From: Eucommia ulmoides
Taxonomy: Eukaryota > Streptophyta > Magnoliopsida > Garryales > Eucommiaceae
DNA: 64,000 bases
Direction of reading: 5' to 3'
Assembly: GCA_016647705.1 (NCBI GenBank)
Contig: CM028332.1
Span: 30,075,300-30,139,299 of the forward strand
Under the pieces are notes generated by a model. It was given only the letters and a program-made list of their open reading frames with translations. It was not told the DNA's origin and did no database searches. Positions within the stretch are counted from its first letter, which is position 1, and every line of letters begins with the position of its first letter. Made by a program: the position numbers and the translations under genes. Below, in pieces: positions 12,269-24,103 of the stretch.

Positions 12269-14460
12269 TGTTGGCAAATAAGCTACCCAAAAGTGGGGTG
12301 AATTGGGTAGTTATAAAAATTTAAACTAATAAATTTTTAACACTTAATTATCAAACAATCAATTTTCCTAAATTAATTATTACTTTTGTTACGCAACAGA
12401 TAAGTGTTTAACTAGGTGCACACTTAAACATAATATAATGTAAATAAAGAATAAATCACACCAAGATGTATCTTGGTTCAACAAGCTAACCTTGTCTAAT
12501 CCAGTTCCCCAAGCTCTATGGAGATTTGCAACCTCTAATCCCTTTGATGCCTTTACCAGGTAGAAACCAAACCCTTACAACGATTCTTTACTACAATCAG
12601 AATCAACCTATACAATTTTCTTTTTCTCAGACTAAGAAAGAACCTTATCTTTTTACCAGGTTATAGACTAACCTTATTCTATTACAGGAAAAATCAAAAC
12701 CTCACCATACTCACAAGTATCATTTTCCCAAGTAAGGATGGAACATTTACAATTCACTCAAATCAATTCAATTCAGGGAGAATCAGGACCTAGTTCTTTT
12801 CAAGGGAACAGAATAACCTAATATTTTTATACTTAGGACAAAGATCAAATCTCAATCTTCTTCATAGGGAAAAGATAGAAACCTAACAACCCTAACTAGA
12901 CACTGACCCAACTATGTCTAATCTTCTTAAACTGACAAATACAGAAAATATGAGTTTGCTCCCACAAGGATCTTCTATCACCTTAATATAGAGAAACTAA
13001 ATTAATATTTCAAAATTTACTATATGATAGATACAATGTGAGGAAAATTAATATTTGATTAATAATCAATATGGGTAGCACAAATTATAGCACATAATCA
13101 GATAAACACACAAAATTGTTTTAAAAATATTTTTCAAGGTAGAACAAGTTGGTGACACCAAACCAATCTGCGCTTTAGGTCAAGAACTTAACACAATAAC
13201 TCTCTCAAAAAATCTCAGGAGAATAATAACTCTTAAAAAAGCGTAGGAATTGATTTTCTTGATATCATGAACCTTAATCCCGCAAGTCTAAATATATAGA
13301 CAAATATCAAACCCTCCAATGGCTACTTTTCAAAATATATGCCTCTAATAGGTAATCTTAGACCGCATATAATATAATCATTCAATTATGAGATAATTCA
13401 CTTAAAAATAAGTCCATAAAATATTTTTCAATTATCAATCACAAAGATTGAAAGTATTTAACTATTCAAATTCAGAGAATAATTAATTATGTGGACCAAA
13501 TTGTTAGGGATACAAAATATGTGTACCATATCTTGAACAAGATCAAATCCCTCGAATTTTTCCCTAGGAATCATAAAAAATGGCTAGTTTTTTTTCCAGG
13601 AGACCAAGATCCTCGAAATCTCAACCGAAATAGTAGGTTAACCGGTCTTTGGCAATCGGTTAACTGATTGACACAGTGTGAAAACTAGGCCAATCAAAAC
13701 AGCCAGTCAATTGATCGATCCTCATTCGGTTGGTTGACCGATTGGTTCAGAAAGTTTCCCCGACCAAACTCCAGCATAATCGGTTGACCGATTGAATCCC
13801 AATTTATTGGCCGATTGGTTTAGAGACTCTACCTTTCAAACCCTTAAGCCCATTGGTTGACCGATCACCTTTGGTCAGTTGACCGATCGTTGTAGGGACT
13901 TCACATTTTGCTCCGAAAACCTCACTGTTTCAAACAGTTGACCAATTCTTTCTGATAAGTTGATAGATTAATGTTAGTTGGTCATTTACTTTACCAATTT
14001 CTACTCCAAAATCCACTGTTTGATTCTGTTAACCGATTTCTTTTCGTGATTGACTGAATTGACCTTAAACTTTAACTTTCTATACTTTAATCACGATTTT
14101 CACTTAGGTCAAGGTTCATTTTCAATTTCATATAAGGAGAACATATTTAATCAATAATTAGGATCCTAAAATTTATCATATCAACACATAAAACATAACT
14201 CATTTAATAGTGTCGTGTGTGATCCAAATTCGGGTTGCATTAAAAGTATAAGAGTATTGAGTTGTTTTCACCTAATTTCTTAAAGGTCTTCAATACTCTT
14301 CATTTCTCTACTCTGTCCATCTTTGCACCCTTAACATTTTCTTCATGATATCTTCAACACAATCAATAAATGTAACTCTTGTTCTAAAACACTCAACAGA
14401 CACATTAGTTTCACAAAAAATATCAACCTTTAATTGTTCATCACAACCCCGGGATCAACA
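12269..14460 (-). mobile_element. Copia 5' LTR (2192 bp)
   Basis: Plus-strand edges are TGTTGG…ATCAACA, shared with the solo LTR at 20648-22694 (TGTTGG…ATCAACA) and the 49496 end of the plus-strand copy. With the PBS at 12255 it is the 5' LTR of a minus-strand element. It carries GTTAAC/GTTGAC palindromes between 13637 and 13883. The sequence is tRNA-free and non-coding. Confidence 0.85.
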
Positions 14461-15516
14461 AAGATTCTCTATAAATATTCAAAATGAGATTTCTCAATAC
14501 TAGGTAGAAAGTTCTATAATATAGATCAAATGATGCTTAGTTTTAAAATCTCAGTACATAAGGTTGACGCCAAAAATTGCTAATGAGGATCTTTATCAGT
14601 CCATCATGAGATTTTTATCTTAATGGAATAAGTCCAAAAGACTCTAATTAAGATAGATACGATGAGTAGGATTCCATATATTTTGGCAATTAGAAGTCTC
14701 ATGTATTTTTTGTTATGTACTAGAATTGATACCAGACACACCATTAGCTTAACCAACGGATACTAATATAATTCAAACTAAGAGTTTTGAATGATAAGAA
14801 AATTTATCCGAAAGTACTTTCGAAGAATTTAGGATAATTTCATTGACATGAAGAATAATAACATTAGCTTAATGGATTCATGGCATCGATTTTCAAATTT
14901 GATTTGAATAATTGTTAGTTATTTTAGGCATATTTTTATATCTTGATAGGTAGGGTCGTTGGTGGGAGAAGTTATGGATAAGATCCAAAATTCCAGATTT
15001 TGCTACAGATACCAAGTTCATATCTGCATCAGATGCAACTAATTAAGGTGTAAGGATTTAGAAATTCATTTGACAAACTTAGTTCCAACAATTGAGTCAT
15101 TATACCTCAATATCGTGACAAGGATGGATCTATATCCAAACACCAGAAGTGACACATTCATATATTTATTACAAGCTAATATATTTAAATAGAGAGTATA
15201 CAGAACAAACAATGTGCCAGATCCACTTATGAAGGCTATAACTTATAGTAGTTAGATCCATATCTTCTAAAGATGGGTATTAGAGCTTGGATGTTATGTT
15301 GAAGTGTCTTGGCTCTTTAACGATTAAAAAGTACAAACTAAAGATATTTGATAACTTGATATTCTAAATTATTCTTAGTCAATATTGGATTGTGGAAAAA
15401 GGTCTTCAACAATCTAAACTAGCATGTTCCGTTGTTTTTTCATTGAGAATAATTAGTTTCAAACCATTACTCTACCCACGATACTTCAAAGATATTTATT
15501 GGATATAGTAGGATAC
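14461..15516 (+). pseudogene. Possible copia polymerase 3' remnant
   Basis: Mostly unreadable. Near 15205-15245 the + frame gives RTNNVPDPLMKAIT, resembling the conserved end of copia RNase H. The rest shows only short frames. It could be the 3' end of an unrelated copia element into which the neighbouring LTRs inserted. Confidence 0.35.
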
Positions 15517-17085
15517 TGATAGGTGTGATCTACCTACATATTTCTAAACCGATTTTGTTAGTTTTAGAGTATTTTTATAGTTTATTTTATTATGTCTTAA
15601 TTAGTTTTTATTCTTTTTGTATAAATCAGGTGTGTAGGGCAAAAAGATAGGAAAATGGAGCGAAAACGATGAGATCGAACCAAAAACAGTCGAAGAACGG
15701 TGAAAAAACGAGCAAGGCAGCAACATTCTGAAAGAGGCCCACCGCCATGGTGTCCAGACCTCCACCGCGGCGGTCAAAATGCAGAGAGTAGCATTATCTT
15801 GCTGAACGTCCACCATCGCGGTAGTGAGATCTACCGCCGCCATGGTGAAACTGCATAATGTTATCTAAGGCCACCGTTGACTTCACCGCCGAGACGATCA
15901 CCCAACCGACAAACCCACCGCCTAGGCGGTGGCCTCTACGCTAGATTAGATATTTTGTTAGATATTTTTGAGATATTTTTCCTATTTAAGCCACTCCCCT
16001 CTCTCATTTTCTCTCTCTCTTGGCATTTTGAGCCCCTTAGAATATATCTAAGAGTAGATAGAGGAGTTTTAGAGGGAGAGCTCACATTCCGAAGGAGGAG
16101 AAGACGATGAAGTGATCGTTGAACGTTCTTAGCGACAAATCTTCGGACGAGGCTAAGTTCTTCGATTTATTCCTTTGTTTCTTTAAGTTAGGAATAGGTT
16201 AGCATGTTTAGCTCGATTTGAATGTATAAACGGTTATGACCATGAGTTAAATGTGGATTGTATAGGGATTAATGATATAATTTATAAATATGTGATTCGT
16301 ATGATTTCGGTGTTTTGTTTGTGATTGCTCTTCAATGTTTGAATGTGTTTATCATATTGTTATGTTTATTATACTTATATAGATATATCAAGAATACGGG
16401 GTTTGACAAACCCCAAATTCGGACTAATGTAAACATAATACCAATCGATGACATTGGGGTGAGACTCACGTGACCTAGGGTTGTTAAGACGTTGAGAGGG
16501 ACTTTTTCGTTGACTCGAAGTCATGTATTCTCCCATCTTACACTCAGAAGAGGTGGCGGTGGAGTTTTAGAACTGAAATTGTCGATAGGATAAACACAAC
16601 GCGACGATCCAATGACCCGGTCAGGAGTTGAATTGTGTGCAATCAATAACATTGGGGCAAGACTCATGTGACCTAGGGTCGTTAAGACGTTGAGGGGGAC
16701 TTTTTCGTTGACACGAAGTCACGTTATATCCCTCGTCTTACACTTGGGAGTTTACGAATTGAGATTGTCAAATAGGTCGAACACTATAAACGTAAGTCAA
16801 TCGAGATCGAACACGTATTTGTAAGGCGTGTTAATCCCTAGACAATTCTTTCCCCTAAAACATCTCATTATATTAGTATAGTTAATTTAGGTTGTATTAG
16901 TATTAATATTAATTAATTAAATACATTTATTTTTAGCCTTGATAAAGTTAGGTCATGATAAACGCGGTACTCGATAATAATGAACACCAATCTCTGTGGA
17001 TACGATACCCAATCTTAAACGATCACACTAAACTAAAACTTTAACCTCGTACACTTGCGAGTAGTCAATACGCGAGCGCGTAACA
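15517..17085 (+). mobile_element. Family-A LTR, single copy (1569 bp)
   Basis: Starts TGATAGGTGT and ends GTAACA. Its body is collinear with the LTRs at 26325 and 34075, including the shared block near 17045-17068. It contains CCATGG- and CCGCGG-core palindromes (15745, 15765, 15840) and a perfect 18-bp palindrome at 15915-15932, then a TATTTAAG box at 15983. No internal region is attached on either side and the flanks do not show a clear 5-bp duplication, so it is a solo or rearranged LTR. Confidence 0.75.
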
Positions 17086-19619
17086 AATGCCTCGTCATAC
17101 AAATACATATCTGGGATGAGATTCCAATTGGTATAATAAGAAATTATATTAACAATCAAAATATATATGATTGGAGTTGGGTTTTTTAACTTAACCACAT
17201 GTCATTTTTTCGGGAAAAAGATAAATAGATCGTATAATATGCTAATCATACCTGGGGAAGTTCTCTTGGTTAAGTTCCTACCAACTGAACATAGTTGTGA
17301 TATGTGGGTTGAAGCAAATCACAGTTGGAGAAAATTCCTTAAGGAAAAAAAAAAAAAAGTATTTTTTTTTGGAAGAAAAAAAAATATAATTTTTCTAATT
17401 TCAATTGATTAATAGATTAATTATTTATTTTAACCATCTAGATTTTGGTATGAACCTAATACGTCACACAAAATAGAAAATTAAAGTTAGAAAGTTCTTG
17501 AAAAAATAATAGATAATAATGTTGAACTTTAGAAATTCAGGGATCAAAGTACAAATACATAAATAAATAAAATCAAGGTTTTGAACCTTGGACACACTTT
17601 ATATAAGGTTAGAGACCATCATGTTCACGCACCTAATATAGTTTTTGTCCCCTTGAATTTTAAGCCATAGATCCCAACCTGTGGCTGTGAATTTTTGTTT
17701 TCAATTTCTTTTACTTATTTATTTGAATTTTACTACCCCTAGATTTAAATCAGAGCAACTCCATATTCTAGGGATTAAATTCATTCTTAAAAATCTCAAG
17801 AGCACTTTTCTTTCCTAAGTTTTCTATGTGAATATTGTTAGAGGTAATACACTTGTGTTACTTTTAAGTGGATCAAACTCTACTAACTATTCCTGATCAT
17901 GTTCAGATACTCTTGAAGTACTCAAATCGTACCATGGGAACTACCAACTTTGATATTGAAGTTGCGGAAGAGATAACTGATTTATTAAATGCAATTTAAT
18001 ATTATCTATTTCACTAATTTATTAAATGAAATTTAATATTATCTATTTTATTATTTTGATGCTAATACAAATGCATCCCACTTAGAGAAATTGGATATTA
18101 AATTTGATTTAAAATTTTATACTCTACTAGGGAAATCATGTTATTTTAATATCTTATTTCTTTACCACCATCTTGACGAGAAGACAACCATGGCCACTGT
18201 TGCCACACCATAACCAAGTTAGATTCGGTGAAAAATTGTCAACTTAGTTTAGATCGAGTCAGACCTTGGCATTTTTCTTGAAGATGGCTACTGGATTTCG
18301 TAATCTAGCCTCCTCTACTACCACACCATTGGTGGAGCCCTAAACTAAGTTAGACATGTTTAGATTTGACCTGGTTTCATGTATCATCTCCATCTACGAC
18401 TCTTTCAAGTATAATTGGATTGTTGATTATTACATCGTGTTTGCAATAGTGTGATGACTTTGTGTGAACTTTAGCCCAAGTGAGAGTATATTTTTCTTTT
18501 GTGAAATTTCTACATTAATTATTTTTTATTTTTCGAAAATGAATCTACATTTGGTTTTAGTTGAGTTGTTATGCGAATATGCGAAAATGAATATGGTTGT
18601 TTACTAATAGAGCCAATGTGACCTTAGTACCAAAATTGTTGAAATGCATTGGAGATGCATGGATGAATTAATGCAAGTATGTATTTAAGATGATTTACAA
18701 ACCTAAATTTTATTTAGCTAAATATTGGCTAGTTTTATGGCTAAAAAGAGTTGGTTTGATTTAATTTTTATGATAAGATGTACTAAAATTTGCAATAATT
18801 TGTTGAACATAATTGAATTTCCATTATTCTTTTTTGAATTCCTTTTTATTTTTAATGTGGTTATATGGTTTAAACAAAAAGACTGATGGCAGGGTCGGTT
18901 TTTTCACAATTAGGTTATGTTGATGGTAACATTTTTATTTTTTCATCCTTTTTTTTTTTTGTTAGATCTCGTTCTTTGTTTTAGATTGATACTTAGTGGA
19001 TTTATTCTCAATATTAATTCTTTCATCGAAATATATTTTTTGTCAAATCTACACTAAATGTATCACTTTGATTCATGTACACATTTTTGTCGAACACAAA
19101 ATTCTTAGTATTGTTGGCTAGATGTTATTTGTTCAAGATTTGTTTCTACCAAGTGGATGTTTACTTTGTGTAAAGGGATATAGTAGCATATGTTCTTCAT
19201 TTTGTGTCATCCAAAACTTTATCAAGCCTGTATAGGATTTGTCATTTGGCTCTTAAGAATCTACACCATCACATTTTTTCGAGTACAAAATTTGTGGCAT
19301 TGTTGGATCTTATATTTGTTCTTGATTTTTATTAAGTGGATGAGTTGTATTTATTAAATGGATTTTTATTTTGTGTAAAGATATTTTTGCAATGGTTGTT
19401 CTTGAAGAGAATGAAGACGTTTCTATCAATCTATTTATATATATGGCTAGCTTACAAAAAAGAATGTTGATTAGTGTTGGTGGTCTTGGTGGATGTGAAA
19501 ATTGTGATGTTTTGTGTTCGAGAAGTCGATCGGTTGTGAATTTCATTATAGTTGTGGATTTTCATTAATTGCACAATTTATTCGGTAAAACTGTTAATAC
19601 TAGCGTGTGACTTGTGCCT
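17086..19619. other. Non-coding AT-rich interval
   Basis: No gene or transposon domain recognised. The open frames at 17167-17412 and 19371-19568 are short and low-complexity. A diverged direct duplication of roughly 190-bp offset is visible (around 19088-19190 against 19278-19385, both with a TTTGTGTAAAG motif). Its origin is unknown. Confidence 0.5.
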
Positions 19620-20642
19620 AAAGTGATTAAAAAGAAATTGAACCTAATTTAATGTTATTTTTAATTTAATTTCTATAAATTTAATGTCTTAGTATTATTA
19701 CTAAATTTAATACCCATCTATTTTCTATAATTTCCGTACATCTAATGTCCATAATTTTTGTGCATTATATTTATGTTTTTATACTATTTTTCAATTTCAT
19801 TTTTATAAATTTATTGTTTAGTGTTATTACTAAATTTAATGTCTACAATTTTCATATATTATTTCTATAATTATATTTCTTTCTTTTATAGTATTATTTA
19901 ATTTTTAAAAATTTATTATGTAAGTATTGTTACTAAATTTAATTTCCATATAAAATTTCAATAATTTTCATAAATTTAATGTTCATAGATTATTTATATT
20001 ATATTTTCTTTTTTATATTATTTCTTTAATATAATTTCATATAAATTTAATATCTAACTATTATTATAAAATTTAATGTTCACTAATTATCTTTTCAATT
20101 TTTATAAATTTAATATAAATAAGTTTTGTATATTATATTTTTTATTTTAAATAATTTTTTTAATTTAATTTTCGTAAATTTAATATTTCAATCTTATTAC
20201 TAAATTTTAACGTTCATATATTAATCAAATAAATTTAATGTTTATATTTTTTGTATATTATATTTCATCTTTTATATTATTTCTCTAATTTAATTTTTTT
20301 TAAATTTAATATTTCAATATTATTATTAGGTTTAATGTCCAAGTATTATTTCTATAATTTTCATAAATTTAATGTCCATAAATTTCATATATCACATTTT
20401 CTCTTCTTTATTTATTTATTTTATGAATTTTAATGTCCAATTTTTTTCATGTATTACATTTTTTATTTTATATTATTTCTTTAATTTAATTTTTGAAAAT
20501 TTAATATTTTAGTACTTATACTAAATTTCATGTCCATATATTATTTCTATACTTTTCTTAAATTTAATATTAATAATTTTTTAATATTATGTTTTTTCTT
20601 TTATTTAATATTTGTCAATTTAATGTTTCAATATTATTAATA
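19620..20642. repeat. AT-rich tandem array, left part
   Basis: Diverged tandem units of about 100-135 bp, each with a TAAATTTAAT…TATTATTACTAAATTTAATG-type block (for example at 19672, 19804, 19908, 20041, 20172, 20300, 20495). Between blocks are T-rich stretches. The array resumes at 22700 after the inserted LTR. It looks like an old satellite or minisatellite; no protein is encoded (the frame at 20251 is a shadow). Confidence 0.75.
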
Positions 20643-20647
20643 AGTTT

Positions 20648-22694
20648 TGTTGGCCTAATGAAATACCTAAGAGGGAGGTGAATTGGGTAATTAAAAATTT
20701 ATCAGAATAAAACTTTAATAAATTAAATAATTAATTTTAATCATAAATTAATTATTATCTATATATCACAGTAGAATTAAATAATTAACTAAGTGCTCAC
20801 CAAATAACAAAAAATAAACAAAGTAAGTATTGCAGTACACCAAGATATATCCTGGTTCACCAAGCTACTCTTGAGTAGTCCAGTCTTCCGAGTTCCATGA
20901 AGATTTGCACACACTAATACTCAAGATTGCTTTAAAGGTAGGAACCAAACTCACACACCGATTCTTTTACAGGCTCATAATCAACCTTTACAATATCCTT
21001 TTCTCAAGTTAAGGAATAACATCTACTTTTTACAGGTTAAACAATAACCTAATTCTTTTTAATACTAAGGCCAAAGAATTAAAACCTCACCAATCACTCC
21101 AAATATCCTTTTACTCGGTATGGATTGAACCGTTACAAATTTCACTCAAAACGCAATTCTATTCAGGAAGAATCACTACCTCAATCTTTGTATAGGAAGA
21201 GACTGAAACTCAGCTACCCTTTGGTTTAATATCCCAAACAATATTTAATCCCTCACAATACTTACCAATAAAAATTGATAAGCAGAAAATCTTACTCGGA
21301 GCTTGTACCACCCCAGATAAATAATAACTCAATTAATATCCCAAGTCTAGTGATAGAAAAATGTGAGATTGAAATTCTGATTTTAAATAAGATATTGGTA
21401 GAAAATAAATGAGCACGTAATCAGATTCAAGAAATTGTTTATAAAAAATTTCTTCAATAAAAATCAAAAATAATTTCTAAGATCAATTTCCAAAAGATAA
21501 ACAAATAATGCAATAATAGAATATAATTGGAAAGATCTCACCCGGAATCCACAGAAAGAATAATTAGAACGATGTAACTTCAAATTTGGTAGCAGTAAAG
21601 ATTAATAGCAATTGATTCAAGATCGTCTCTTAGAATAGCTCATAAACTCTTAGAAAGATAGCTCTTAGAAAATCTCACTCTTATGATATGATATGATTTC
21701 TCTTGTTGTTAATGATATAAGAAATTCGCAGGTCTATTTAAAGGAGAATGAAATTAGCCTTCTAACGGCTAGTTCCAATGTGTCATGACATTTAATAGCT
21801 CTTATAGACCCCTTATATCATAATGACTTTATTTGGGTTCAATTCACTTAATAAATTACTTTTAAATCTTTCAATTAAGTCCTCCAAATATTTCTTAATC
21901 CCAATTAATTAGAATAGAAACAATTTCTAAGTATCAAATTGAGAAATATTAAAACTTAATTAATCAAATCAATAAGATTTAAATAATAGATGAAGCATAT
22001 CTTAAATATCATCAAATCCCTGAAATCTCTCAAAAATCTCAACCAAAAACGGCTACTTTTAGATATAATTTCGAAATGCACAAGATCCTGAAACAGTTTC
22101 ATAGGTCGACCTGTCTGTTGACTTACCAATCCCAATAGTTTCATTGGTCGACCTGTCAGTTAACTTACCAATCCAGAGAGTTTCATAGGTCGACCTGTCA
22201 GTCAACTTACCAATTCAGAGACTTTCACCTTTGGACATAGGTCGACCTACCTATCGACTAACTATGTTGGAATTTTTTCTAAACTCGTTTTTAACTCATT
22301 CTTATTTATATTTTCGCCCCGTTTAACCATTTTATTTTCTAAATAAGCTCCACTAACTTCTTAAATTCTATTTTAGTCATTTATAAATATTTATTTTCAA
22401 TAACACATAAGAGCAAATAATTCAACCTTATCAAAACATACATAAACAATAATTTTTTTTTTTATGCCGTGTGTGTTCCTAATTGGGATATTAAGAGTTA
22501 AAATTTACCTGAGTTGTTTTTCCTAATTTCTTCAAATTCTTAATTCTCTATCATCTTTGTCATCATCATTTAGCATTCATTTGTCATCGCATCTTCTTCA
22601 TCACTGGAACTTAAACAACTGAAACACTAAATTAAACCATTAGTTCCACCAAAATATCAACACTTAATTGTTCATCAAAATCTTAGCATCAACA
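20648..22694 (-). mobile_element. Solo copia LTR, target duplication AGTTT (2047 bp)
   Basis: Edges TGTTGG…CATCAACA, flanked by AGTTT at 20643-20647 and 22695-22699. Only one LTR is present, so the internal region was lost by LTR-LTR recombination. Orientation is inferred from the copy at 12269, which has a PBS. It carries four GTCGAC-like palindrome pairs at 22105-22258 and, further on in the transcription direction, a TTTAAATAG-like box near 21738. Confidence 0.93.
22105..22258. repeat. GTCGAC palindrome-pair array, solo copia LTR
   Basis: Pairs starting at 22105/22117, 22147/22159, 22189/22201 and 22241/22253: always 12 bp, with pair-to-pair steps of 42, 42 and 52 bp. Confidence 0.93.
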
Positions 22695-23210
22695 AGTTTA
22701 ATGTCCATATATTATTTTTAAGATTTCATAAAGTTTATTGTCTACTTTTTTCGTGTATTATATTTATTCTTTTATATTAATTGTTTAATTTAATTTTTGT
22801 AAATTTAATATTTCGGTATTAATACTAAATTTTATGTACATATGTTATTTCTACAATTTTCGTAAATTTAATATTTATAATTTTTTAATATTATATTTCC
22901 TCTTTTATGTTATTTCTTTAATTATTTATTTATAAATTTAATATTTTTAGATCATAATAAATTTAATGTCAATATATTATTTCTTTAAATATTTTATTTC
23001 TTTTTTTATGTAGTTTTTAGTTGAATTTCTATAAATTTAATATTTCACTATTATTACTAAATTTAACGTCCATACATTATTTGTGTAATTTTTGTGTATT
23101 ATATTTTTTATTTTTTATTTTTTTAAATTTCATTTTGTAAATTTAACGTTTTGACATTATTACTAAAGTTTTTGCGCATATATTATTCCTATATTTTTCG
23201 TTTATTAGCA
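22695..23210. repeat. AT-rich tandem array, right part
   Basis: Continuation of the 19620 array after the solo LTR, with units starting near 22798, 22930, 23031 and 23146. The first bases repeat the target duplication. Confidence 0.75.
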
Positions 23211-23256
23211 ATTTATCTGCCTTAAAAGTCATAATATTTCTCATCACTTAGATACT

Positions 23257-24103
23257 TGTTGGTGTAAAAACGTGGTCAATACCTCGAGTATGGTTCGGTC
23301 AGATTCCAAGTGTAAATTTTTTGCTGAGGTAGGGTGTTGAGTAGGAGTTTGGAGTCTTGAAGAGATGGAGAATTGGAGAGCTTCGCGCTTAACAGTCAAG
23401 TCCCTTTTAAATTTCGAGCTGAAGTCCAAAGAATTGATATCCAGATAGCCGACGTATAAAGAGATCGAGTTGAAGTCCAGCGGGTACCTGCACAAGGACC
23501 CATCGGGGTTTGCCCGGTGAAGTCCCTCCAACATGAGCATTGACTGTTAAGGTATTTATAAGAGTGGAGAGAGATTAGCACTGCCTAATTGAGTTCTTGA
23601 GTGCAATTAATTAGCAGAAACCTTGTGCTTAACTAATAGGAGAGTAATTTAGGAGATAACCCTACAATCTTTAGATTTTGACCCATAAGACGGACCCATG
23701 TGCCTAATCACTTAGCTTTAAGGAGAGTTGTTGGTGAAGATCTCGATCTGAGAAGACCTAAGGAGGTGAATATGTGTTGAACAGTCACAAACGGAGAAAA
23801 ATAACTTGAGTCGTGCTGATTGCTGACTAGAAGTACAGGGGAGGAGCTCTGGTCGGCCAAAACCACAAAGATCACTCAAATGCACTCTCCCACTAATGGC
23901 TACCCCCCAGGAAGGTAGGGCAGCAGGGCGTTGATGACCAATTGGGTCTTTAAGGAAGAAGGTTCCCCCTACAAATAGGTCGTCAAATCGGCAAGACCTC
24001 TGTAGGGTGCATTTTAAGAGGATCCAACATTTGAAGGTTGCTCTCTAGAGATAGGTCATTAGAGAGGCATAACCTCAGTAGGATGCATTTCAAGAGGATC
24101 TAC
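23257..24103. mobile_element. Fragment related to the small LTR element E
   Basis: Starts TGTTGGTG and shares with the element-E LTRs (52273, 54100) the early CTCGAGTATGG block, the TGTCC/CCAGTGAAG-like segment, and the AACCCTGTG/TTAGGAGATAA-like segments. Homology fades after about 23680. A roughly 77-bp direct repeat (GACCTC…GTAGG(G/A)TGCATTT) occurs twice at 23975-24100. The minus frames 23244-23581 are shadows. Confidence 0.5.
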
